A stretch of DNA of 64,000 nt from Gossypium raimondii (GCF_025698545.1 NC_068565.1:6076001-6140000), one strand, 5' to 3'; numbered from the stretch's first letter, positions 37,768 through 50,500 are shown. Made by a program: numbers and translations. The notes: generated by a model from the sequence alone, not told the origin.

Positions 37768-37771
37768 ATGA
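37733..37771 (+). promoter_or_regulatory. uORF overlapping the DUF616 start codon
   Basis: ATG at 37733 opens 12 codons that end in TGA at 37769-37771. The stop overlaps the main ATG (37768-37770) as ATGA, the arrangement used in termination-reinitiation. A three-codon uORF (ATG 37715) lies just upstream. Whether these lie in the mature leader depends on the unknown acceptor of the leader intron. Confidence 0.5.
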
Positions 37772-40700
37772 ATGGAGGGTCATTGGGTCTACGTACAGGG
37801 AGCTATGGGTTATTGCAGAACATAAATGGGGCTATTGCTGGTGGTGGAATATCTAAATCTTTGAGTAACGTACGAAAGAGTTCAACCAAGATGCTTTCAG
37901 TTATTAGGGAGAAGGAGAGGCCTCTCCCTAATGCTTGGTACCGTTATATAGGTTGTCGGAAGTTTTCCATGCTGCTTCTCATTGCCTTTGCCCTTTTGGT
38001 CTTTGCCTTGGGTTCTTTTGTAGTTAACAAAGGTTTGTTCCTTTTTCTGTTACTATGGGCTCTATGTTTTAATTTGATTCTTGGACCCTGATTCTTACTT
38101 TCTTAGAGAATTAAGTGTTACTTGTATAGCTAGAAATATGCATCAATAATTTGGTAGACATATACTTAGTCTTTTACTTCACTATGTGACTTTTCATTCT
38201 CAGCATGGTTATCTGATTGAGGCAATAAATTGTTGTTCTGTATTATAAATGAACCAGACAGCACTAGTCCAAATGTTCTTCAACGGATTGGAACTTTAGG
38301 AATAGTTCCATATGTGAATGGTGGCCATCATGAAGCTTCACAGATCCTTGGAGAGAAGGATAAGAAGAAAGATGAAAATAGATTTCAGATTCCTGCTTTT
38401 AAAGGTGCAAGTGTTTTGCCATTTCGCCATCCATGCGTGAATTTCACATTTCCTCCTCCCCCTCCACCTACTCGTAGACGGCTTGGACCTCGGCGTAAGT
38501 TGGACTTCTTACTTCTTATTTTCATCATCAGAGTTGTATATTGGAACATAGCCTTCACTGTGATTGAGTGATTGTAGTTATATTTTTCACATGAAGGCAT
38601 TAAAAGGAGTAGTTTGTGATAGAAGCAAACATATTTGTTAACAATAACATGTTATATCACCAGAAAACCATTGGATCATTCGTATGTTGGTTTTTTAATC
38701 ACTCTTGTTGCACCAAATTAAAATGATCAAAACATAGGCTGAAATAACATTCTTGTCATCTTGACTTGCTTGTTTCAATATGTGCATATTGAGCATATGT
38801 GTCATTATCTTGGTACTGATTTTATTCTTGTTCATCCCGTTTTCAGCATGTCCAGTGTGTTATCTCCCTGTGGATCAGGCAATAGCTAGCATGCCAAGCT
38901 CTTCATCAGCATCTCCAGTGCTTCATAATCTGACATATGTTCTTAATGAAAATCCTATCAAAAGTGAACCACAAGGGGGCTCTGACTTTGGTGGATATCC
39001 ATCTCTAAAGCAAAGAAATGATTCATTTGATATAAAAGAGTCAATGGCAGTGCACTGTGGGTAGGATCTGCTCCCCTGATCACATTTTTAATACAACATA
39101 ATAACAGAAAATTATGTGATTTTTTATACTTTATATGGTGCATGTAAATGATTCAATGCATTATTTGTCTTCATAAATAGGTCTTGTTCCTCTGTTGCGT
39201 TCTAATATTACAATTCATATGCTTTCTCTGTCAGATTCATTAAGGGAAGTAAACCTGGTCATGGGACTGGATTTGACTTTGATGAGTCTGACCTTGCAGA
39301 GTTGCAGCAGTTCCATGACATCATTGTTGCATCTGCCATATTTGGTACTTACTGGGCATTCAATCTTCCACATTAGCTTCTTGGTTATGTATGTCGGATC
39401 TTCTTCATTGCTATATGTTTTTTGTTCTTCAGGGAACTATGATGTAATACAGCAGCCCCAGAACATTAGTGAAGAAGCAAAGAAAAATATCCCTTTCTAC
39501 ATGTTTGTTGATGAAGAAACAGAAGCATTCATGAAAAATAGAAGTATTTTGAGCAGCAGTAAGCGGGTGGGCTTGTGGAGAATTGTTGTCATCCACAATG
39601 TTCCTTATAGTGATGCAAGACGTAATGGGAAGGTCAGCATAATTTGGTTCGTTTGATTTTCAACTTCTTTTCTTATTTTCTCTAATCATTACTTGGACTC
39701 TTTGTGATCTGATTCACCTTTGACCATTTACAAGATCCTTGAATATTAGTTAGTTATTTTTTTTTTGATATTCCGAGTACATAAGGGAGAAAAAGGAAAT
39801 TACTGTTATTGAATTCATTGAATAATTTATATATATGCTCAGAATATAAAAGGTTGATTTTATTTTTCCATATCATTGTGACTTTTGCATTCAACCGTAC
39901 CATCTATTGCCTTTAATGCGAGGGTGGATTTTGTGAATTGGTTCTATTATTTTTTTGCTCTATGCTCAAAACTTAGCATCTATGGTGTTTTGGTGTATTC
40001 CATCTTGCATTTTGCTGTTATTAAAGGGTGTGATTGCGACTTAGTTTTGTTTGGTTCTAATAGACAAACAGGAAGAAGCACATACATATCTTGGCAATTG
40101 ATTCTCCTCACTGTTTCTGTTTTCCTTCTTCAATATGTACCTAAATTTATATATTTCAGTCCACAAAATAAGAGTGTATGAGCTTGATATTTTATGAAAG
40201 TTTGGGGACAGCTGGTTCTTTAATCGTTCAGAGTTGCTGAGTCATTTTTACTTGGCAGGTCCCAAAGCTTTTATTACATAGAATCTTCCCAAATGTTCGC
40301 TACTCAATATGGATAGATGGAAAGCTACAGCTTGTTGTGGATCCTTACCAAGTTCTTGAGAGGTACCCTACATTTTATGGTTTTATTTATATGCCGTTGG
40401 TTTTTAAAATTGATTTAAAAATTCTTAGATTATATGATTTCTTTTCCATCATATGGTTTCATTCTCAAGACTTTTTGTCATTTAAGAATGTTAAAACCAA
40501 ATTGTTGCTACATAGCTACTTAAATAAGTTTTACATTGCTTTAATATTTAATCATTATCTGTTTTGGTTATTCTTCTCAGATTCTTGTGGCGCCAAAATG
40601 CTAATTTTGCAATCTCGAGACACTACAGACGATTTGATGTCTTTGTGGAGGCTGAAGCAAATAAAGCTGCAGGAAAATATGATAATTCCTCGATTGATGA

Positions 40701-41608
40701 GCAGGTGGATTTTTATAAAAAAGAGGGTTTAACTCCATATTCTGAGGCCAAACTTCCGATAACCAGCGGTACGTACAATATTTTATGCAAATAGGTAAAT
40801 GCCTTCTACTTATGCAGTGATTCAACCAATTCTACATTAAAAAAAATTCAACTTTTTGGTATCAACTGGCATTCTTCAGATGTTCCCGAAGGTTGTGTAC
40901 TCATAAAGGAACATATTCCCATTACAAATCTGCTTACCTGCCTGTGGTTCAATGAAGTCAACCGTTTTACATCCAGGGACCAGTTAAGCTTTGCCATAGT
41001 AAGGGATAAAATAATGACAAAAGTTGATTGGAGTATCAATATGTTCTTGGATTGTGAAAGACGCAATTTTGTCATACAGGTATCTATATATTATGTATTG
41101 GCATTTTAACTTGATCAGACTGAATTTAGAGCATAAACCTTAATATACCTTTTTATATTTTTACCAAATCCTGAAATAGACAAGAAGTTACTTAAGAACA
41201 CATTCAGTTATTCCAATGTTGAAAGTCATTCTTATTATTGCATGATATGCTGAATTGAAGGATTGAGGCTTTTTGGTCTTCATTTTTCTGGTTAGAGGGA
41301 TTCCATAGGCTTTTATTGGATACTACCAACATTCTTTCCATGCATATGCTTGGACTGTGGCATTTATAGGTTTGATGGGTGACTGTTATAATTGCCGAGT
41401 GATTTTTTCTTTACAGTCATACCATAGGGATTTGTTGGAGCAAATGCCTCCACCTGTTCCTGCTGTGGTTCGACGTCCACCAGCTTTGCCCAACACACGT
41501 GGAAAAACTCCTGGGAAGAGGATTCCTAGACGTGGAAGGGATAGAAGATCGGGTTCAAGCCGTCACCGTAAGGCTGCTGCTAGTAATAGAGATAGAAATT
41601 TCTTTTAA
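37768..41608 (+). CDS. DUF616 / MUCI70-like Golgi glycosyltransferase, nine exons, 569 aa
   Basis: A putative hexosyltransferase of the DUF616 family. Members such as MUCI70 are Golgi proteins needed for pectin and mucilage polysaccharide (family knowledge). Exons: 37768-38032, 38258-38494, 38847-39060, 39235-39344, 39433-39632, 40259-40362, 40581-40768, 40880-41079, 41417-41608. All are GT-AG and every phase agrees. The start is supported by the family-like N-terminus MNGGSLGLRTGSYG. One membrane helix lies at about residues 67-86 (type II), followed by a variable stem with a proline run (FPPPPPPTRRR) and a CPVCYLP pair. The DUF616 domain starts near residue 233 (AVHCGFIKG), with HDIIVASAIFGNYD, RVGLWRIVVIHNVPY and SIWIDGKLQL. 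The C-terminal tail is Arg-rich and basic. No damage is seen. Confidence 0.92.
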
Positions 41609-43005
41609 ATGCTGTTTGAGCCAAAAAGAGAGGAAGGAATTTAGCTTCGTTCTTTTGTTTTACTTTAACAAAATCAAATTGCTTCTAATTGTCACCATAG
41701 GACTGTTTAGATACTTTTAGGATCATACAAGGAGAACATTGATACACATATTTTGTCTGAAATTTTGATATCTAATTCATATATTGTTGTAGATTCTGAA
41801 TGAGCTTCATACAAGCTGTTGTCATTCACATAAAAAGAATCTTTGTTTAGATAGAGTTTGTTGAGGTTTAAACAGTAAAAAATTATGTGAAGAGACATGT
41901 TTGGTTAGATGAAAAATACAGTCTCAACTTTCAGATAGTCCATGTGATTAATATATATATATAAGTTTCCTTTATTCGCTACAGCTGTAAGGTGAGAGAG
42001 GTTAGCAATGATGGGTTCCTCTTGAAAAGCCTCTATTTGATAAAAGAGTAGAATGGTTGTCATTTGGCTGGCTTTGCCTTACATATCAAAGTAAACGTGA
42101 TTGGGATTTTGTAAATCATGCAAACCACTCTCCAAACAATCTAAATCATTTTGAGAAAAAAAAGGAAATCTGAATGCAATTTGGGATTTCTTAGCAGTGA
42201 ATTATAGGGATGTAATCGCAAAGAAATGAAATCTTAAGGGCGTGTATTCTTTAACTTATCCTTGAAAAAGTGTTGCCAAAACTTAGGCTTTTGGAAATTT
42301 TCTAAAGCAGGATATGAACCTTTTCTAGACTAAAAAATTCTAAAGTTGACCATTTTTAGGTCTTTTTGATCAATTAATTAAAGCAATGAGAATCTGAAGT
42401 CCTTGAAGGGCTCAAGGTTGTATTATCTTATAGACTTTTCTTCTTTTTTTCTTTAATTACGGGATAAATTTAGATTTATATATTATTATTTAATGATATT
42501 ATGAAGTGTGGGTGACTTCATTAATTTGTAATGAAATTTAAAGAAAAAAACAAGACTTGACTTGAGACAAGCCAAAATCCCTAAATATGGTGAACCATTA
42601 TTTTCTAAATGAGGACCAGCCAAATATCCCCAATCTAAGACATTAAAGTACTCTTTTTGGGTAGCAAAATTTACTAGGATTGGTAAAAAATATCAATAAG
42701 TCTAGACTTTAGGCCCTACTTAATCTCATTCCGTATATAACAAATATATCTCAAAAAAAAAATCATTAATTAGTTGAATAAAAAAAAGGAAAAATTTTTC
42801 ACCCATTACCAGTTGCCCCACTTAAGTTTTGAGTTGCTTTATATTTCTTTAAATCCAAATAAAATCTCCTATGAAATAGTCAAAATCTATTATAAAGCTG
42901 CCTTGATTTTGGCATTAATGCTTTGTTTCCCAAGTTATAAACTTTCCTTTTATTCTTCCATTTCAGCTCTGGGGTCAGTGTTTTTGCCCATTTTTTCATT
43001 GATCA
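41609..43005. other. Intergenic, 3' UTR of the DUF616 gene and promoter of the next gene
   Basis: The first 200 bases are the probable 3' UTR. A short AT dinucleotide run lies near 41950-41962. CCGTATATAACA near 42731-42742 is TATA-like and sits about 265 bases before the ATG of the next gene. No other gene is seen. Confidence 0.45.
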
Positions 43006-43440
43006 ATGAGCTTACCAGGGTTCTTCATCATTTGTATGCTCCATTCAATGGTTGCCATCACTTGTGGAGCTTTAATGGTGTTTTACACCAAGGAAGTCTC
43101 GGTTTTCGGCCACGGCCACGAGATTGCGAGTAAACTACAAGGTTCAACACCCCATGATCAACTCTTGATCCAAACATCTCAATCGTTTTCTGGGTTGCTT
43201 TTGTTCACCATTGGTCTTGTGTTGTTCATGGTGGCATTTGTTGAAGACAGAGAGTTCCAAAGCTTCTTTGCAAAAGGGTGTGTGCTTCTTCATGTTTCAA
43301 TGGCCGTTTGGAGGGTTTGTTTTGAAGGAAAGCTTGAAGATCTTGCCCATCAATGGCTTAGGCAAGCTCTTGGGGATATCATGTTGTCTCTTTCTTGGGT
43401 TTTGCTTCTTGCCTGTTCATGGAGGGAGAAGTATGATTAA
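43006..43440 (+). CDS. Small four-helix membrane protein of unknown function (144 aa)
   Basis: A single-exon gene. Hydrophobic segments lie at about residues 5-27 (FIICMLHSMVAITCGALMVF), 60-80 (FSGLLLFTIGLVLFMVAFVE), 90-107 and 120-137 (IMLSLSWVLLLACSW). This predicts four membrane helices with a short loop between helices 1 and 2 (GHGHEIASKL). I do not know a function. It resembles small conserved plant proteins annotated only as transmembrane proteins, such as those I recall near At1g53035 and At3g15358. The ATG is the first in frame after an upstream stop. It sits between the DUF616 gene and the metallothionein, as in the remembered Arabidopsis order, which supports a real gene. Confidence 0.75.
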   Translation: MSLPGFFIICMLHSMVAITCGALMVFYTKEVSVFGHGHEIASKLQGSTPHDQLLIQTSQSFSGLLLFTIGLVLFMVAFVEDREFQSFFAKGCVLLHVSMAVWRVCFEGKLEDLAHQWLRQALGDIMLSLSWVLLLACSWREKYD

Positions 43441-45348
43441 AGGGTTGAGAAATGAAAGACAAGTTGAGTTATTTTGTCAAAATGCTGTTTTGTTCAGGTC
43501 AGGCAGTGAAATATGAGAAAGAGTGAATCTAGAACATGCTTGAGTTTAAAGAATAATGAAAGGGCAATGTCATAGCTTGGGGTGGAGGGGAATGGTTTTA
43601 ATGTAATATAATAAAATCCCATGTAATTTTTGTCCCAATAAACCAATAAAATTTTGTAAGGAATTGCCGTATCTTTTATTTGCTTTCCCCCCCCCCCTGG
43701 ATTGCCTAGTTCTTTTCAACACATGGATACAAATAGCTTTGGGATTTTTTTCCCCCAATTTTACAAAAAAAATATTTTTTCATTTAATTTTTTGTCTTTT
43801 TAAGTTTTGAATTTGTATTTTTTATTAAATCACCCCAAAATATATTTATATATTTTTATATTTTAAAATTTTTAAAATTAATTAAATATTTACATGCCGT
43901 CCACACAACAATTCACATTAATACCACATGAGTAAAATTAATAAATGTTGACTTTTTCATCAATTTTAAGATAATTTGACAAAAAAACCTAAATTTAAAG
44001 ACTTAAAAATAAAAAATTAAATAAAAAATAAAATAATTTTTTAATAAAATTAAAAAGATTGAGTTTTAAACATTGACATGAAATTGAACATCATTCGATA
44101 GGATAACATAATTTCAGTGGATACATGTGCCTTAGCTTTGCCTGTCCTGCAGCAACATTAGGGATCGGCTATAACCATACATGTTGGAGTATAGGGAAGA
44201 AGCTTGTCTATAATGGATTATGTGTTTATTGTATGTTTTATTTTTATGAGTTCTTTTTTCACATAGAATCAATGTTGTCAGAATTAGATTGGTAGTCAAA
44301 TTAGTTAGATTATTAATTTTCGGTTTGATTGATTTGATCGGTTTAAGTGGTTTAAAATAAATAAATTATTTTTAAAAAAATGTTAATATAAAAATCGATT
44401 TAACTGGTTCATATCGGTGCGCGAATCAACTGATTTTATACCTCTCATTGAACCACTGCTCCAACCGATTCTAGGTTCAACCAGTCCGGTTCAAACAACA
44501 TTATGTGGAATGAATTGGAACACCAATAATAATTTCATGCATTACTTTAATAACTAGACCAATTCAACTGCCAGTCTAATAATAATTAATTAAATAATTA
44601 AAAATCAATAAAAATAAAAATTAAAGAAATTATAAAATAGGTTCAACTGCAATTTCTGTTTTTCTTTTTACTAGTTCTACGGGATTTCCAATTTAAGTGG
44701 TCCAAATCGTTTTATCAAATCTGGTACACTGACTGGTTCTTAATCTAATCTGTCACCTTGAATTCCAACAAATGTTGTTTCATGAACCAAGATATGGACA
44801 TTTGAGGACTCCAAATGCATTAAACTCTTGAAAAGAAATTGAACATATCTGTCTTTAGGCACACACAAACCCGAGTAAGAAGCTTGATGAAGTAAGGTTT
44901 GTTTAGATGATGATCAATTAGGCCTATTCCTCCATGTTTTTCTTTTTCTTGACTTCTCTGTTTTAAACTACAAGGTGTTCTAATTCTTCAAACTGAATTA
45001 GATTTTCATGTACCATGTCATATTATGAATAAACTGGCAGGATGTATGTATTTTCTGGATTGCACTCTGCCTGTGGTGTGATTATAACTCTGTTCATGGC
45101 TCAACTCTTTTGACATATGAAGCTGACATTTTTTGTAATATCTCTTGGTAACCTAGTCTATTTGCTGCTATACCAAGAATATCATATATGCTAAATAGTA
45201 ATTCATTAACCAAAGTCCATAGATAAGGCCATTACATTACTGTTAAACATGAAAACACACATAAACACAAATTATTCAACCCAAATTTCATTAATCTTAG
45301 GTCCCCAATATTACCAAGAAGTAGAACGTCATTGCTCTTTATGTCTGT
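43441..45348. other. Intergenic with a weakly recognisable DNA repeat
   Basis: 43441-43660 is the 3' UTR side of the membrane-protein gene. A run of eleven C lies at 43687-43697. From about 44270 to 44770 the sequence has many 'ggttcaacc/ggtttaa/accggttc' words, as in a common class of small non-autonomous plant DNA repeats; the family was not determined. 45230-45348 is the 3' flank of the minus-strand metallothionein. Confidence 0.45.
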
Positions 45349-45789
45349 TTAACGACCACATGTGCAGTTGGTGCAGCTGCAGTTATCTCCGCACTTGCAA
45401 TCATTCTCAGTTGGAACCTCTGCCACAACAGTGCTGATGTAGCTGCAAGGAAACAACACAGTCCAGATTATATATATTAATTTAGCATCAGATCATAGAA
45501 ATAGCATGCTTTGAAGAATTTTATGGATAATATTGGTTCGTTTTGTTGCAGGTATCAAAGCCATTGAAGAGTTGAAAGTACATATATACCTCTTCTCAGT
45601 CTCAATGACCATGGTGTTACTGCTTCCCTTCTTCCTGCAACCATAGAAAATCCAACGATAAATTATGTCAAAACATGAACATAATCTAAAAACCAGACAC
45701 AAACTTAGAACATGACAAAGATAGTATGGATTTACTTACACGCACTGGCTCTTGTCAGAGCAGTCGCAGTTGCCGCAAGTGTTAGACAT
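45349..45789 (-). CDS. MT3: Type 3 metallothionein (three exons, 62 aa)
   Basis: Small cytosolic Cys-rich protein that binds Cu, Zn or Cd and buffers metals and redox stress (family knowledge). Exons in reading order: 45789-45740, 45634-45590, 45442-45349. All are GT-AG, with phases 2 and 2, and the stop TAA is at 45349-45351. The N-terminal Cys cluster is CGNCDCSDKSQC (Cys 5, 8, 10, 16). A Cys-free linker follows (about residues 17-46). The C-terminal cluster is CKCGDNCSCTNCTCGR (six Cys). Four plus six Cys with this N-terminal spacing is the type 3 pattern of plants. The exons are too short to show as ordinary ORFs. Length fits the family (62-67 aa). It appears intact. Confidence 0.93.
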
Positions 45790-45865
45790 GGTGAATTTGA
45801 GTGTCTTAAAGTTGATAGCTAGCTTGCAATATTGGGATTGCTATACTTTGCAGCACGAGCATGCA

Positions 45866-45871
45866 TTTATA
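45866..45871 (-). promoter_or_regulatory. TATA box of the metallothionein gene
   Basis: The minus strand reads CTATAAATGC across this site, about 77 bases before the ATG. This leaves a short leader, as is typical for highly expressed metallothionein genes. Confidence 0.65.
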
Positions 45872-47498
45872 GATGAGGAAGCAAATTGCAATGATGCAAA
45901 GCGAGGGGAGGGTACTGTTTGGTTCAAGTGCTGAAAGAATCTTTTGATAATGGTGGGCGAAGGTTTGCTATCCTCCTCTCATGTCCATATCATTTCTCCT
46001 TTTAGGAAAGGGAGATAAGAATATGTATGCATATATTAATCTATAAAATTAAAATTGAAAAAGTTTGTAAAAATTAAACTTTGAGAATCCACATTAACAT
46101 CATACGATAAATTCAAAATTAAATTATTAATTTATCGTAAAAAAATATAGAATTCAATAAATTTATTTAAATTTTACACTGGATACATGTTCTTGCTTAT
46201 CTCTTATGGCTTATATATGTATATTTACAATTCTTTGATTCTATACATTGGTCCTTAGCAGTATGGCACCACAGCGATAGGATGTTTTATTCGTTTGTCT
46301 TTTACCTTTTTCTAGTTTTCTTCTTCTTTTGTCTTTTTTTTTTTGCTCTTTAAAAAAAAGCAAGTAAAGAAAGGTAAATTGTTTTATCCGGTGAGATATA
46401 ATATAATGGGTTTGGTGACTGAATTGACTTGATTTTCATTCATTAATTATTGACCATCAATTTGCTAGGCATCTTTCTTCCGAATTAAAGATTGATGGAG
46501 AATTTCTATTTCAATCATTTATTAAAATATAAATTTCTTATTTGTAATATAAAATACAATAAATTGAAAAATTAAATATATTCGAATTTAAATTAAAATA
46601 AATTTAGATAAGATTTACGATTAAAAAAACCATTACATTTCTACAACTTAAATTTGGATATTCAGAATTCCAAAATCGCAATCTTTATTAACATTGCCAA
46701 GATCTTATGGTCAAATTCCTTATTCTTGAGAAGATTTTTACAGCTTAAATTTAGATAAGATCTTGGGTTAAATATATATTTATTTTTCTAATTATAGAGT
46801 TTGTAATATGTTTTAAATTTTTGTATTATTTATATATTTGAAATTTAGTTTTGTATTTTTGTTTTCAAAATTTAGTCTCTTTATTTTTCGAGTTAAAATA
46901 TAAGTTTATATGTTAACACTATTAAAATTTATTTGTTAAATTTATTGGTGTGACAATTTAAATTTTTTAAAAATACTTAGTAACAAAATGACATTATAAT
47001 AGACCTAAATTTAATAGATAATTTTAATGGTGATAACAATTCTTAAAAATTTAAATAGACATTTTAATTTGAATAAAGTATTTAGACTAAGTAATGGTAT
47101 TATAAAAGTTGAAATATTAAATTATTTCAAAACTAAAATAGAGAGATTAAATCTCAAATTTGAATAAAATATATGGATCAAAACTGAAAATTAAATATTC
47201 TTATATGATCTAAAAAAATAGAAAAAATTATATTATTATGTAAAGACAAAAACAAAGGAAATGTACATGTGCCAAGTAAGAAATGCCTTATGTCCTTCCT
47301 TTTATAGATAGTAGTGTGGATATTGCGCCCATTAATTAACTTTTATAGTTGACTTTTGGTCTAATAATGACTCCTTTTCCTTTTCCTCCTTTGTTAGAGT
47401 TAGAGTACGTTTTGAAGGGAACTTAATTATTCTTTGGTATGCATACCAGCTCTCGAGCCATGTCAAAGTCAAGTGGGAAATATTTAACCATGTCAAAG
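45872..47498. other. Metallothionein promoter and AT-rich spacer
   Basis: No gene is seen. The first few hundred bases are the upstream region of MT3. The rest is AT-rich, with one region (46780-47230) that looks like an old unassigned repeat. Confidence 0.45.
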
Positions 47499-48117
47499 TG
47501 TCACGGGGCTAGAGTTTTCTCTTGCGATCCGTGTGGCCTTAGGCGATCTGTTCGTCCAAACTCGCCTAAGTCAGCCTTAACTCAAGTGAAGATTCCTTAA
47601 GAACTCCTCCAAGGCACCAAATTGAAGAGCGGAAGCGATTTATGCCAAAAGAAGAACAACAAAGAATAACATAAAGAACACTCGCAAAGTGTTTGAGTAA
47701 ATGCTTTCTATTCTCTTATTCACAAAGAATAATGAAACAATGAATGGAGTGAGTACAGCTGAGGGGGAGACTCTCTATTTATAGTTGAGCTCCCCCAAAA
47801 CCGACAGTCAAGATACATTTACATCGACGGATGAGATTAGCCATATCCCTTAATTTTAGGAATTTACAAGATAAGCCTTATCTAATCTAATCTTTACAAG
47901 ATATGCTTCCTTCTATCTTCTAAGATTAGTTATCATATTAGCCTAAGTTGTCATCTCTTCATTATCGGGCCAACCAGGCTTCAATTTGACAGGCTTGTCC
48001 AATAGCTCTTTGGATCGGGCCAGTTCTTATGGGCCAAATGATCCCCATCTGAGCAATAGACCTCCATTGGATGCATTTGTTGCGATGGTCACGGGCTTTG
48101 ACCTGCGGCCCGTGACA
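47499..48117 (-). mobile_element. Solo LTR, 619 bp
   Basis: The ends are TGTCACGG and CCGTGACA, a perfect 8-base inverted terminus with TG...CA. The 4 bases AAAG occur on both sides (47495-47498 and 48118-48121), as expected for a target duplication of 4-5 bases. On the minus strand a promoter-like ACTATAAATAGAGAG (about 47770-47785) is followed by a leader-like stretch, so the LTR is read on the minus strand. No internal domains adjoin it. It is a solo LTR of an LTR retrotransposon whose superfamily I cannot tell, and moderately young by its intact ends. Confidence 0.75.
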
Positions 48118-48229
48118 AAAGTCGGTACTTAATTATTCCTATAGGCAAAAGGATTGCCCTTGCTAAAGGAGAGGTCTACATATTTATAGATAATTTTCTT
48201 CTTAGGTGAAATATTAAATATGTAAGAAT

Positions 48230-48650
48230 ACCTGATAGTGTAGCAGCAGGAGGAGGAATAATTAGGGACTGCCATGGAGCGTGGGTGATCGGTTTTGCTA
48301 GAAGCATGGATATGTGCTCAGAAATGGAGGCGGAGATGTGGGGGGTGGACAATGGGTTATCTCTTGCTTGGAACTTGGGTGCCACACGGATAATTTTGGA
48401 TTGGTGCAAGCATTGAACGGGCGAGACGGGGTGGTACAACATATCGCACTTTTCCATGAGCTGAAAATGTTGCTGCGACGAGACTGGGTAGTTCACGTTA
48501 GACGTGTTCATCAGGGAAGCAATAGTGTTAGCTGATGGAATGGCTGACCTTCTCAAAAGAACTCAAGTTGGCTTTCAAACTTACTCCGAACCACCAGCTA
48601 CAATTTATGGTCGATTGCTTCAAGATAGCACTAGTTGACTGGCCTTAGTT
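48230..48650 (+). mobile_element. LINE-type RNase H fragment
   Basis: The plus strand encodes GGGIIRDCHGAWVIGFARSM, followed by EMEAEMWGVDNGLSLAWNLG and then RIILDW. This is the RNase H domain (GGIIRD..G.W..GF ... E..A...GL.LA...G) that ends plant L1-type LINEs. Further on, LADGMADLLKRTQVGFQ is the usual tail. In-frame stops and a shift separate the pieces, so it is inactive. It starts about 110 bases after the solo LTR, and the rest of the LINE is missing. Confidence 0.7.
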
Positions 48651-50500
48651 TTTAGGCTGAGGTTTTGTTAGTTTGCTTCTTATTTAGCAAAAAAATAAAA
48701 TAAAATGTAAGATTACTCTTCGCATAATAATAAAATTAGTATTTGATGTTTATATTGCTTGCGAATTTAATTTTTTTATTAGTTAAATATGGCATTTAAT
48801 ATCTTAAAAAGAGTCAAATTAATATTTTAAACAAAAATATTGACTAAAACGTTAAAATTTTAAACATGATAGTCTGCATGAAATTTCATATGTACTTTGT
48901 TGATGTTAGGTATCAACAAAAAAGAGACACTGAGGAGGATGTGGTAGTACTAAGGAAAGATGGTTCACTTTACAGGACGGAGAGTCAGAGGTGGTAACTA
49001 GGCAAAGAGACTGAGGATGTAAAGAGCAATATGGAGGCTAGAGTGTTGAAGGGTTGATCCCTTCTTCATTGCGCAGAGGAGTATATATAGAGGAGGTTTC
49101 GTGTTTGGTGACATTAACGTGGTAAATCTATTGTCATGCCATCATTGTGGGATACATGGGAAGGATATCTGTGATGGGACATGTTCTATCATTTCTTCTT
49201 GACTATGGCGCAAAATGGATGAACTTATGTGGGGGTTGGTGTCACTTTCAATAATAGAACGAGTGCTCTAAGGAATGGGTAGATACTTAAAAGAGTGGGT
49301 AGCAAACTCGCAAGGATGGTCGACTAGGTACCATACAAGGAAAATGGGAGGACAGTTGGAACCAAGCCTTTTAGACCCCATCAGAGGAAAGCAGGTCTTT
49401 TGGTGACTAGTTTGTCGACATTAAATTAAAAACTGAAATATATTTAAACAATGGTACAATATAATGATTTCAAATCCAACTAGTTAATTATTGTCGAAAA
49501 TATCATTTATCCTCAAATAGATTCAAATATCATAATAATTAATAAATGAAATATATTTAAAAAATTAATTAATAAATCAAAATCAATATGAAGAGTCCAC
49601 ACAGTAAAATTCAAAAAATGAGAGTTTAAAAGTTTTCATATCCAACCCTTTATCGAACAAAATATAACCTCAAATATATGTTTTCAAGATTTTCATCCAC
49701 ACTTATAGCAAAGAAAAATCAATTTTGTTCTCCTCGTTACAACCTTTCCCTTTTTCTTTTCTCCCTTATATACCCATATTAGGATTGCACAAAAAACCAA
49801 AGTTAGTATGGAGTTAAATTGTTTTTTGAAAAAATAAATTAGTTCTTATACTTTAGTTCAAAGAGGAAAATCGTTATTTTTATTAAAAATTTTATTTATT
49901 TATATTGTTAAAAACTGGCGTGGTTGACAGAATAATCAAATAGTGATACGTGGTGTGCTGCGTGTACCTTATGCTGACATACAATGACCAATTTTTAATA
50001 TTAAAAATAGATGAAATTTTTAGCAAAATGGCCAGATTTATCTTTGATCTAGCATATAGAGACTAATTTGTCCAATTTTTAAATAAAGAAAACGAATTGT
50101 AATCCAACTCCTAGTATAGAGGCCTCCATAATACTTTTACTTGTTATAGCTTGTGTCATATTATTTATAATAAAATTCCATTTTGTTTTGGATGAGGGTA
50201 AATTTAATTTTTTATAGAGGACAACTTCACTCTATTTCGATTAGATCTAATTATGAGTTGGATGTTTTGCTCGAATTTAGCTTTATACATGATATGTTTT
50301 ATTCCAAATTGATCTAAATTTAAATTCAATAATAAAAAGTATTTTTATTTAAATTTAATTATAAAACAATAAAAATGAGACCATGAAATTTTATTTTAGA
50401 ACCGGTCCCGGCCCGAGGCATGTCTGATTATTTCCTAATAATTCATTGGGCCTTTGATAGTGTGCCCATGTACAAGTTCTTTCTTATACGGCCCAAAACT
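48651..50500. other. Intergenic, with one TATA-bearing unassigned repeat
   Basis: 48800-48910 is a repeat also found near 59910. From about 48898 to 49420 the composition is less AT-rich, with a promoter-like GTATATATAGAGG near 49080. It starts near TGTTGATG and finishes near GTCGACA, so it could be another solo LTR, but no target duplication was found. The remainder (49420-50500) is AT-rich with no gene. Confidence 0.35.
48800..48910 (+). repeat. Dispersed repeat, copy 1 (compare 59905-60015)
   Basis: The words 'aaaaagagtcaaatta', 'atattgactaaaa' and 'gttaaa(a)ttttaaacatg' occur here in the same order and spacing as at 59905-60015, followed by a variable 'cctgcatga/cctgcgtga'. Two dispersed copies of one short element are implied. 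No coding content. Confidence 0.65.

Noticed and set aside
48898-49420. Another solo LTR
   Set aside because: TG and CA ends and a TATA-like box can be picked, but no target duplication or inverted end supports them; kept only as a possibility.
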